A DNA stretch of 64,000 bases, from the NCBI GenBank assembly GCA_027924025.1, contig AP026970.1:372001-436000 (forward strand). The letters are read 5' to 3'. Each line of letters opens with the position of its first letter. The first letter of the stretch is position 1. Shown one piece after another: positions 55,040-60,920 of this stretch. This DNA comes from Comamonadaceae bacterium OS-4. GTDB lineage: Bacteria; Pseudomonadota; Gammaproteobacteria; Burkholderiales; Burkholderiaceae_C. The translations under genes were made by a program, and so were the position numbers. The notes below the pieces were generated by a model, which ran no database searches, was not told where the DNA came from, and saw only the letters and a program-made list of their open reading frames with translations.

Positions 55040-55912
55040 CTAACCCACCGCCTTTTTGAGCCAGTCGGCAAAGGCCGCCACTTCCCAGCGGTCCATGGCG
55101 CCGGTGCGCCAGCACAGGTAGTGCGCGTGGGGGCTGGGCGCGTTGTGGGCATACAAGCGCACCAGCGAGCCGTTGTCCAGCCAGGGCGCACCCAGCTTCA
55201 GGCGGATCAGGCCCACGCCCATGCCGGCGGCGGCGCCATCGCACATGAGGCCGATGTCGTTGAACTGCGAGCCCTCTACCGGCTCCGGCCAGTCCAGCCC
55301 GTTCGCGGCAAACCAGGTGCGCCAGGGCTCCAGCGGGCTGCGCAACAGGGGCAGGTTGGCCAGGTCTTGCGGGGTTTCGAACGGGCCGTGTTCCCGCACA
55401 AAAGCGGGTGAGGCCAGGGGCGTGATCTCGTCCTTCATGAGGCACACATGCTCCATGTCGGCATAGCGCCCGGCGCCAAAGCGCACCATCAGGTCTGCAT
55501 CTTCGGCCACCACGTCGAGCAGGGGAATGGACACCTGCAGTGTCAGGTCGATCTCGGGGTAGGCGTCGGTGAACTGGCGCAGGCGCGGGATCAGGATAGA
55601 GCGCGAAAACGTGGGCGTAACCGCCAGGCGCAGCTTGCGCTTGCCCGGTGCCGCAGCGGCGCTGGGAAACTTCTGCAGGATGGCGAGGCCTTCGCGCACA
55701 TGGGCCAGGTACTCGCTGCCCTCGGTGGTTAGCGAAAAGTCCGCCCGGCCGAAGAGCTTGGTGCCGATGATTTGCTCCAGCTGCCGCACCCGGTGGCTCA
55801 CGGCGCTGGGGGTGACAAAGAGTTCTTCTGCCGCCAGGGTGACCGAACGCAGGCGCGCCAGGGCTTCAAAGGTCAACAGGCACTGAATCGGGGGGATGCG
55901 GGAGGCACTCAT
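55040..55912 (-). CDS. LysR-family transcriptional regulator, GcvA-like
   Basis: A 290-residue LysR protein: winged helix-turn-helix (about residues 8-67; S-V-T-L-A-A-E-E-L-F-V-T-P-S-A-V-S-H-R-V) and the two-lobed effector domain (about 92-288). Residues such as P-S-A-V-S and the D-L-M-V-R-F-G-A-G-R-Y motif near 138 are typical of GcvA-type members. It is upstream of glcD on the same strand with a 125-bp gap, so control of glcD is plausible but unproven. Beyond its start the sequence changes to the AT-rich cassette region. Confidence 0.86.
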   Translation of the reverse strand: MSASRIPPIQCLLTFEALARLRSVTLAAEELFVTPSAVSHRVRQLEQIIGTKLFGRADFSLTTEGSEYLAHVREGLAILQKFPSAAAAPGKRKLRLAVTPTFSRSILIPRLRQFTDAYPEIDLTLQVSIPLLDVVAEDADLMVRFGAGRYADMEHVCLMKDEITPLASPAFVREHGPFETPQDLANLPLLRSPLEPWRTWFAANGLDWPEPVEGSQFNDIGLMCDGAAAGMGVGLIRLKLGAPWLDNGSLVRLYAHNAPSPHAHYLCWRTGAMDRWEVAAFADWLKKAVG

Positions 55913-56222
55913 GGCGGGGATGATGCCATTAGTGGGGCGGGTGCAATGAGGGGCATAAGCGGACCTACGAAGAAGGCACCTAGTTCTAGCTTGTTGCAGG
56001 GTTTGACTATTCTGTTATTTAAATAAAAAATTCCAGCCAAAGTCAAAATGCCCAATCGATTCAAAGACTTACTGATCTTTCGTTCGCAATGTTCATCAGC
56101 AAGCCACCTTGTTCATAAGCAGGTTTGCAGGGTTTAGCTTCATTTTTATAGTTGGCCATGCGGCCTCAGGTCGGACTCATCGTATATAAATCAAGCACTT
56201 AAAAAATCCACGGGAGGAAAAC
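55913..56222. other. AT-rich gap before the cassette array
   Basis: About 310 bp with no convincing gene. It contains the direct repeat TTGTTCATAAG at 56109-56119, whose twin is at 56239-56249 inside the leader ORF. An integron integrase gene would be expected here on the minus strand, but six-frame reading shows no tyrosine-recombinase motif; a 32-codon minus frame (near 56064-56160) has no similarity that I recognise. TATATA at 56183-56188 could be part of a promoter for the array. Confidence 0.55.
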
Positions 56223-56276
56223 ATGGGTACATGTAGCTTTGTTCATAAGACGTGTTTGACGCCCATAACACGTTAA
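56223..56276 (+). CDS. Leader ORF (17 codons) ending at the first cassette core site
   Basis: M-G-T-C-S-F-V-H-K-T-C-L-T-P-I-T-R. GGGAGG (56212-56217) lies five bases before the ATG, the strongest ribosome binding site in the region. The stop TAA is embedded in the core box GTTAAAC (56272-56278), and the first cassette gene starts six bases after the stop without its own site. Short ORFs in attI of class 1 integrons help translate the first cassette in the same way, so this one may do so by coupling. Confidence 0.55.
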   Translation: MGTCSFVHKTCLTPITR

Positions 56277-56278
56277 AC
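56239..56278 (+). other. Putative attI-like recombination site
   Basis: The site ends with GTTAAAC (56272-56278), a perfect GTTRRRY core, just before the first cassette gene. The upstream side shows no R''/L'' partner, unlike an attC, and has the direct repeat TTGTTCATAAG. These traits favour an attI over an attC, but without an integrase gene the call stays tentative. Confidence 0.4.
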
Positions 56279-56282
56279 CCTC

Positions 56283-56681
56283 ATGGTTGTAGCACCCACA
56301 TTTACCGCGACCGAAGTGAGCGTGCTTGATGAGCACGGCGTTCTCGTCACAACGCTCAGCGCACCATCAACGGAAGACGATGACTTCTATCTGATGTTCC
56401 AGCACAAAGAGCCGTACACAGCCCAGGACACCACATTGGGAATGGACAAACCTTATGTCGAGTACTGCGGTCAGGGTTGCTCCTGGTACGGGGAGATGGA
56501 GGCGGTCGAACTCTTTGCTGACCGACTTCTCGTTCGAATGAGCAAGGTTGCTGCAGATCACATGCAAAATGGCGGCCTTCTGGAGGTCTCATTTTCGTGT
56601 GGCGTTCCTGAATTCGGTCAACTGCGGGATGCGTTGCGGAGGACGTTTAATGGTCAGGCATACTTTATTGACCGGGTTTAA
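56283..56681 (+). CDS. Cassette gene 1: Imm10-family immunity protein
   Basis: A 132-residue acidic cytoplasmic protein. F-T-A-T-E-V-S-V near the start, L-G-M-D-K-P-Y-V-E-Y (about 51-60), S-W-Y-G-E-M-E-A-V-E-L (about 66-76) and V-S-F-S near 97 resemble immunity protein 10, which neutralises toxins of contact-dependent or polymorphic systems. No toxin gene is nearby, so it may be a stand-alone defence against neighbours. The stop TAA is part of the R'' box of the following attC. It lacks its own ribosome binding site. The family call comes from memory of the pattern. Confidence 0.62.
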   Translation: MVVAPTFTATEVSVLDEHGVLVTTLSAPSTEDDDFYLMFQHKEPYTAQDTTLGMDKPYVEYCGQGCSWYGEMEAVELFADRLLVRMSKVAADHMQNGGLLEVSFSCGVPEFGQLRDALRRTFNGQAYFIDRV

Positions 56682-56762
56682 CATGCCCATCGACACGGAC
56701 CCACATCGGAATGACGGCGGCTTCGCCGCGCATGTTGTGGCCCGGTCATCTTCACGTTAGAT
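56676..56762 (+). other. attC site 1 (87 bp)
   Basis: R'' GTTTAAC (56676-56682) and R' GTTAGAT (56756-56762) both fit the RYYYAAC/GTTRRRY consensus. The inner arms (CATCGACACGGACCCACAT and its imperfect complement in GTGGCCCGGTCATC) and a central GGCGGCTTCGCCGC-type hairpin allow the strand to fold as required for integrase recognition. The next gene starts at base 56761, inside the core box, as is common for cassettes. Confidence 0.75.
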
Positions 56763-57147
56763 GGCAATGCAGCGCCGTGCTTTGATTCTCGCCGCAGCAC
56801 TCCTTGCGCCCATCGGCGTCTGCTTCAGTGATGAAGTTTTAACCCAGTCCTCTGCGCGCCTGCCGGACCCAGAGGTGGCCGCTTGGGCGCGACAGGTCAG
56901 AGCGGCAGTTCAGCGCAATCTGAAACTGCCGTTAGATCTGGCTGGAAATCCTCGCGCAGATGTTGAGCTCCATCTGGCCTCTGACGGAACGATCCAAGAG
57001 TCCCGGCTGGTTCGAAGCAGCAGTGTAGAGAGTTGGGATTCGGCTGTACTCGATGCTGTTCGCAAAACTGAGCGCCTCCCGAAAGCGTCAAATGGGACGA
57101 TTCCGACCCACAGCGTCGTGCTCGCCTTCTTCCCCAAGGCGCCATGA
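56761..57147 (+). CDS. Cassette gene 2: exported TonB/TolA C-terminal-domain protein
   Basis: A 128-residue protein with a signal peptide (residues 1-23: Q-R-R, hydrophobic core, cleavage near C-F-S-D) and a single TonB C-terminal-like domain (about 38-125; V-R-A-A-V-Q-R-N-L, A-D-V-E-L-H-L-A-S-D-G-T-I, S-W-D-S-A-V-L-D-A-V). It has no N-terminal membrane anchor that would make a full TonB, so it is a soluble periplasmic single-domain form. Its role in a cassette is unclear; interference with TonB or TolA partners is a possibility. It starts within attC 1 and has no ribosome binding site. Confidence 0.7.
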   Translation: MAMQRRALILAAALLAPIGVCFSDEVLTQSSARLPDPEVAAWARQVRAAVQRNLKLPLDLAGNPRADVELHLASDGTIQESRLVRSSSVESWDSAVLDAVRKTERLPKASNGTIPTHSVVLAFFPKAP

Positions 57148-57151
57148 AGCC

Positions 57152-57241
57152 ATCTAACTGCTCGTTCGACAGGGACGCACACGTGCTTCCGTGCGCTTCG
57201 CGCACTCACTTCGTGTGCGCCGGTCAACTTCGACGTTAACT
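57152..57241 (+). other. attC site 2 (90 bp)
   Basis: R'' ATCTAAC (57152-57158) and R' GTTAACT (57235-57241; one base off consensus). L''-type TTCGACAGGGACGCACA and L'-type TGTGCGCCGGTCAACTTCGA are near-complementary, the clearest attC fold of the three, with a GTGCGCTTCGCGCAC hairpin in the middle. Confidence 0.8.
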
Positions 57242-57245
57242 GACT

Positions 57246-57674
57246 ATGTGCTCGCCTCGACTCATTTGCTGTTTTCTGGCGTCGTTCGCAATGCTTGCGA
57301 TTTCGTCATCGGCAAGCTCAGCTGATGGTGACTTCATTTTTGCGGAGAAGCAGAAAGAGATTTGCTCGGCTGGCGGCCAGAGTGAGATGAATCAATGCAT
57401 GGCGATTGAATATCGAAAAGTCGATTTGCGCCTGAATTCCCTCTATAAGGAATTGACTTCAGTTCTCGTGGATGCGCGCGGCATACGCGCGTCGCAGCGT
57501 GCTTGGCTTCAATACCGTGATGCTGAGTGTTCGGATGCAGTCATGCAGTTGGGGCAAGGTAGCCTTCAGCCATTTGCCCATCACTCCTGCATGATTGAAT
57601 TTACCGAGGAGCGTATTCGTCATCTCCGGTGGCATCTTGCGCAGGACTGCAATGGCTGCCCAGTACGGAAGTAG
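57246..57674 (+). CDS. Cassette gene 3: exported LprI-like (DUF1311) protein
   Basis: A 142-residue secreted protein: signal peptide (1-26), then a lysozyme-inhibitor LprI N-terminal-type domain (about 36-130). C in E-I-C-S, M-N-Q-C-M-A-I-E-Y-R-K-V-D (about 49-61), S-Q-R-A-W-L-Q-Y-R-D-A-E-C-S (about 83-96) and a final C-M-I are the conserved cysteines and aromatic core. Proteins of this family may guard against lysozyme or other envelope attack. It starts five bases after the attC 2 core. Codon use is less GC-rich than in flanking genes. Confidence 0.78.
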   Translation: MCSPRLICCFLASFAMLAISSSASSADGDFIFAEKQKEICSAGGQSEMNQCMAIEYRKVDLRLNSLYKELTSVLVDARGIRASQRAWLQYRDAECSDAVMQLGQGSLQPFAHHSCMIEFTEERIRHLRWHLAQDCNGCPVRK

Positions 57675-57676
57675 TC

Positions 57677-57764
57677 GGTTAACCCGTTGCTCGAAGCGGA
57701 CGGGCAACAAAGATATGGCCGCTGCGCGGCGGGTGTTGCCGCCGTTCAGCGCCAACGGTAACGA
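57677..57764 (+). other. attC site 3, degenerate
   Basis: R'' GGTTAAC (57677-57683, one mismatch) and arms CCGTTGCTCGAAGCGGACGG and its near-complement in CCGCCGTTCAGCGCCAACGG keep the attC fold, but the R' end reads GGTAACG (57756-57762) instead of GTTRRRY, as if one T were lost. This copy is probably no longer active. Confidence 0.6.
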
Positions 57765-57898
57765 CTGCTTTAGCTCAATACGAAAGCAGGCTATTTGTCT
57801 CTATATGCCCCGGCTTCGGATTGAAGGTCCGCGTGGAGTCATGGCTTCTAAACAACTAGCGTTGAATTGGTCAGTTTCACTGAGTTGGTAAATTATCA

Positions 57899-58102
57899 AT
57901 GTCACTTGAAATTCGCGCGGCCACAGTCCTTGACGCCAAGATGGTTTGTGCCCCAGTACGTCGGTCAACAACCGAGTGCTGCCAAGCTGACCACAGGGGT
58001 GACACAAAAATCATTGCCCCGTGGCTAGAAAACAAGACGACTGAAAACGTCACCTTGTGGATTCAAGAAGCGGGGGCCAATCTGAAACCATCCCGGTGCT
58101 GA
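57899..58102 (+). pseudogene. Truncated GNAT acetyltransferase
   Basis: Sixty-seven residues that read like the first third of a GNAT N-acetyltransferase: I-R-A-A-T-V-L-D-A (about 4-12), R-R-S-T-T-E-C-C-Q-A-D-H-R-G-D (about 21-35) and P-W-L-E-N-K-T-T-E-N-V (about 41-51). The acetyl-CoA binding half is missing; the frame ends beside a tandem octamer repeat, suggesting a deletion. GNATs are frequent integron cassette genes, so this may be a fourth, broken cassette. Confidence 0.55.
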
Positions 58103-58137
58103 TTCGCTGATTCGCTGATTCGCTGGTTCGCTGGTTC
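58098..58137 (+). repeat. Tandem octamer repeat, five units
   Basis: Three GCTGATTC units followed by two GCTGGTTC units, 40 bp in all, directly at the broken end of the GNAT fragment. It could come from replication slippage and may mark the deletion point. Confidence 0.85.
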
Positions 58138-58198
58138 ATTGGCACATACCAGCTTCACATGACCGAAGCCGCCTAACCCGGCCTCGGCGGCGCAGGCG

Positions 58199-58339
58199 AT
58201 GACCTTGGAGCAAACTGAGCAATCGCTGCTGCAAAAGGCGATTGCAGCTTCGGGGGGCAACCTGTCGGCGGCCGCACGGCTGCTGAACACCAGTCGCGCC
58301 AAGCTAGCCTACCGGGCCAGAAAGCACGGGCTGGTGTGA
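58199..58339 (+). pseudogene. Isolated Fis-type helix-turn-helix, remnant of a sigma-54 activator
   Basis: A 46-residue frame (M-T-L-E-Q-T-E ... R-K-H-G-L-V) that matches the C-terminal DNA-binding domain of NtrC-family activators: S-L-L-Q-K-A-I-A-A-S-G-G-N-L-S-A-A-A-R-L-L, then S-R-A-K-L-A-Y-R. The frame extends back only to a stop at 58160, with no receiver or AAA+ part, so this is a fragment. It could still be a small Fis-like DNA-binding protein, but lacks a ribosome binding site. Confidence 0.6.
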
Positions 58340-58429
58340 GCCGGTGCCGCCGCAGCCAGCTTGCGGCAAGGTTCAACCGTTAGCATTCACCCCACGCGGT
58401 CAACAGTTGGGCTGAATTCAACGTGTTGA

Positions 58430-58478
58430 TTGCTACCTTTTTGATAGCTACTCGCGCATATTCTGCGGGGGCTATGCG
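58430..58478 (+). repeat. Short palindromic repeat, family A, copy 8
   Basis: TTGCTACC (58429-58437), TTTTTGATAGCTACTCGCGCA (58438-58459 in part) and GGGGGCTATGCG at the end. It lies at the border between the decayed cassette region and the MarR gene and provides the sequence just before the MarR start. Confidence 0.6.
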
Positions 58479-58483
58479 TTGAT

Positions 58484-59077
58484 TTGGCTCTGAATCCATT
58501 GAAAAAAATCTCTATCTCTGCCCAGTCGCCCGCGGTCAAGTCCAAGACGGCGGCGCGTGTGCGCAAACCTGCGGCGTCGGCCAGTCTGGCAACTGCTAAA
58601 AGCGGGCGTCAGCGCGCGGCGGTCCCTGATGCGCTTCCGGTAGAACCTGTAGATACCAGTTACTTGCGCACGCTGGTGGGCTACAACGCCCGGCGCGCGT
58701 CCCTCGCGATCATCGAGACCTTCATGGTGCGCATGGCGCCCTATGACCTGAAGGTGGTGGACTTCTCGGTGCTCTCGCTGGTCGCCCATAACCCGGGCAT
58801 CACCTCCCGCCAGCTGTGCGCAGCACTCAACGTGTTGCCGCCCAACCTTGTGGGGTTGATTGCCACACTAGAGCGGCGGGGCCTGATTGAGCGGCTGCCG
58901 CACCCGAGTGACGGCCGGGCCATGGGGGTGCACCTTACGCCTCAGGGGGTAGAGCTGATGGCGCAGGCCGAGCAAACGGCTTTCGACCTGGAGATGGATG
59001 CCACCTCCCGTTTGACGGATGCAGAGCGCAAAACCCTGATCCGCCTGCTGCAAAAGGTCTACACCCCGGCCGACTGA
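58484..59077 (+). CDS. MarR-family transcriptional regulator
   Basis: A 197-residue regulator with a long basic Lys/Arg/Ala N-terminal tail (about residues 1-50) and a MarR winged helix (about 75-175: S-V-L-S-L-V-A-H-N-P-G-I-T-S-R-Q-L-C, L-E-R-R-G-L-I-E-R, H-P-S-D-G-R-A). MarR proteins control aromatic-acid CoA pathways such as ferulate degradation in related bacteria, and a perfect palindrome lies before the crotonase gene, so that role is likely here. The start is unsure: TTG 58484 or TTG 58499; no ATG fits. It converges on the amidohydrolase gene. Confidence 0.82.
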   Translation: MALNPLKKISISAQSPAVKSKTAARVRKPAASASLATAKSGRQRAAVPDALPVEPVDTSYLRTLVGYNARRASLAIIETFMVRMAPYDLKVVDFSVLSLVAHNPGITSRQLCAALNVLPPNLVGLIATLERRGLIERLPHPSDGRAMGVHLTPQGVELMAQAEQTAFDLEMDATSRLTDAERKTLIRLLQKVYTPAD

Positions 59078-59085
59078 GCGGCGCT

Positions 59086-59970
59086 TTACTCGCCGGCTAC
59101 CGCCGTGGGGTCCAGGCGTAGCAAACGCACCGCGTTGTCTTTCAAGATGCCGGGCATCACCTCGGGCTTGAAGCCCGCTTCCTGGAAGTCTTTCATCCAC
59201 CGTTCCGGGGTGATGAGCGGGTAGTCCGAGCCAAACAATACGCGGTCTTTAAGCAAGGTGTTAGCGTATTGCACCAGTTGCTTGGGAAAGTATTTGGGGC
59301 TCCAGCCGGAGAGGTCAATCCAGACATTGGGCTTGTGGGTGGCCACACTCAAGGCCTCGTCTTGCCAGGGGAAGCTGGGGTGGGCCATGACGATCTGCAT
59401 GTCCGGGAAGTCGATGGCTACATCGTCCAGGTGCATGGGGTTGCTGTATTCGAGCCGCAGCCCGCCGCCGCAGCGCATGCCGCTACCGATGCCACTGTGG
59501 CCAGTGTGAAAAATGGCGGGCATGCCGTACTCGGCAATCACCTCGTAAATGGGCCAAGCCATCTTGTCGTAGGGGTGGTAGGCCTGCACCGTGGGGTGGA
59601 ACTTGAAGCCCTTGATGCCGTGCTCCTCGATCAGCTTGCGCGCCTCGCGCGCGCCCATCTTGCCTTTGTGCGGGTCGATGCTGGCAAAGGCCGTCATCAT
59701 GTCGCTATTGGCTTTGGCGGCTTCGGCAATCTCTTCGTTGGGAATGCGGCGGCGGCCCATTTTGGACTCGGCGTCCACGGTGAACATCACCAAGCCGACT
59801 TTCTGTTCGCGGTAATACGCCACGGTTTCTGCAATCGTGGGGCGGCGCCCGTTCTTGAAGTACTTGTCGGCGGCGCGGTCGTATTCCTCGCCGTAGTTGT
59901 CAAACGGGTTCCAGCAACTCACTTCCGCGTGGGTGTGGATATCGATGGCGCGCAGATTTTTGTAGTCCAT
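59086..59970 (-). CDS. Amidohydrolase family protein (ACMSD-like)
   Basis: A 294-residue metal-dependent hydrolase or decarboxylase of the amidohydrolase-2 group. D-I-H-T-H (about 10-14) is the first metal pair; H in F-H-P-T (about 130), F-H-T-G-H (about 163) and the catalytic D in F-G-S-D-Y-P (about 251) follow. Relatives decarboxylate or hydrate aromatic-ring products (for example 4-oxalomesaconate or amino-carboxymuconate semialdehyde). AGGAG precedes the ATG. It is divergent from the crotonase gene, sharing the palindromic gap. Confidence 0.85.
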   Translation of the reverse strand: MDYKNLRAIDIHTHAEVSCWNPFDNYGEEYDRAADKYFKNGRRPTIAETVAYYREQKVGLVMFTVDAESKMGRRRIPNEEIAEAAKANSDMMTAFASIDPHKGKMGAREARKLIEEHGIKGFKFHPTVQAYHPYDKMAWPIYEVIAEYGMPAIFHTGHSGIGSGMRCGGGLRLEYSNPMHLDDVAIDFPDMQIVMAHPSFPWQDEALSVATHKPNVWIDLSGWSPKYFPKQLVQYANTLLKDRVLFGSDYPLITPERWMKDFQEAGFKPEVMPGILKDNAVRLLRLDPTAVAGE

Positions 59971-60084
59971 GGTTGTCTCCTGTTAATTGCCTGTGGACGC
60001 ACGGGGGCAGCCTCCCTGATTGCGTGCTTCCCGGGAAGGATAGCGAGGGAAACTACCTAGAAAAAGAGCGTTCAAGTGACTTGA

Positions 60085-60107
60085 TTTGGTTATTAACTAT
60101 AACCAAA
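60085..60107. promoter_or_regulatory. Perfect 9-5-9 palindrome, candidate MarR operator
   Basis: TTTGGTTAT (60085-60093) and ATAACCAAA (60099-60107) are exact inverted copies around TAACT. It ends 11 bp before the crotonase start and lies in the divergent gap with the amidohydrolase. Size and symmetry suit a MarR dimer; repression would block crotonase transcription directly. Confidence 0.7.
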
Positions 60108-60118
60108 ATTGCGCCATT

Positions 60119-60916
60119 ATGAAAACTTTTACGCAACACCCCGATATCCATTTCGAACGCCTCGGTGAGGAACAAGAGGTGGCGGTGATCCGCCTGACCC
60201 GCGGCGCCAAGCGCAACGCCCTGAACGACGGACTCATCCTCGCCTTGCGGGATCTGTTCGAAAACATGCCCGAAGGCGTGCGGTCTGCCGTGATCGCCGG
60301 CGAGGGGCCGCACTTCTGTGCAGGTCTGGACTTGAGTGAGCTCAAAGAGCGTGATGCCGGCCAGGGCTTGCACCATTCCCGCATGTGGCACGCCGCGCTG
60401 GAGCGTGTGCAATACGGGCCCGTTCCTGTAATCGCAGCTCTGCAAGGCGCTGTGGTCGGCGGCGGCTTGGAGTTGGCAAGCGCCTGCCACATTCGCGTGG
60501 CAGATGCGTCCGCTTTCTATGCCTTGCCGGAAGGTTCCCGCGGCATTTTTGTGGGCGGCGGCGGTGCGGTGCGCATTCCCAAATTGATCGGTGCGGCCCG
60601 CATGACCGACATGATGCTCACCGGCCGTGTGTACAACGCGCAAGATGGTGAGCGCATTGGTCTTGCGCAATACCTGGTGCCGGAAGGCGCAGCCTTCGAC
60701 AAGGCGCTAGAGCTGGCGGTGCGGGTGGCGCAGAACGCACCGCTCACGAACTACGCCTTGATGCACGCCTTGCCGCGCATTGCAGAGCAGCCGGCCGACC
60801 AAGGGCTGTTCACCGAGGCCATGATGGCGGCCATTGCGCAAAGCGCACCGGAAGCCAAGACACGACTGAACGACTTTTTGGAAGGCCGTGCCGCCAAGGT
60901 ACGCAAGCAGGACTGA
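60119..60916 (+). CDS. Crotonase / enoyl-CoA hydratase, probably on feruloyl-CoA-type substrates
   Basis: A 265-residue crotonase. The CoA-binding K-R-N-A-L-N-D (about 32-38), oxyanion-hole H-F-C-A-G-L-D-L-S (about 63-71) and G-A-V-V-G-G-G-L-E-L-A-S (about 112-123) are intact. Next to a feruloyl-CoA synthetase it may hydrate or cleave feruloyl-CoA, though the classical Ech/HCHL signature cannot be confirmed by eye. The ATG at 60119 has no Shine-Dalgarno; the message may be nearly leaderless. It starts 11 bp after the palindrome. Confidence 0.84.
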   Translation: MKTFTQHPDIHFERLGEEQEVAVIRLTRGAKRNALNDGLILALRDLFENMPEGVRSAVIAGEGPHFCAGLDLSELKERDAGQGLHHSRMWHAALERVQYGPVPVIAALQGAVVGGGLELASACHIRVADASAFYALPEGSRGIFVGGGGAVRIPKLIGAARMTDMMLTGRVYNAQDGERIGLAQYLVPEGAAFDKALELAVRVAQNAPLTNYALMHALPRIAEQPADQGLFTEAMMAAIAQSAPEAKTRLNDFLEGRAAKVRKQD

Positions 60917-60920
60917 GGCC

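Noticed and set aside
56064..56160. Minus-strand frame of 32 codons in the place where an integron integrase would lie
   Set aside because: Far too short, no recombinase motif (no R-H-R-Y pattern) and no ribosome binding site.
58098..58137. CRISPR-like array
   Set aside because: The units are 8 bp and directly adjacent with no spacers; it is a simple tandem repeat.
58171..58385. Possible further attC with GCCTAAC at 58171 and GTTAGCA at 58379
   Set aside because: The boxes are over 200 bp apart, the R' box has two mismatches, and the inner arms do not pair convincingly; the Fis-type remnant lies between them.
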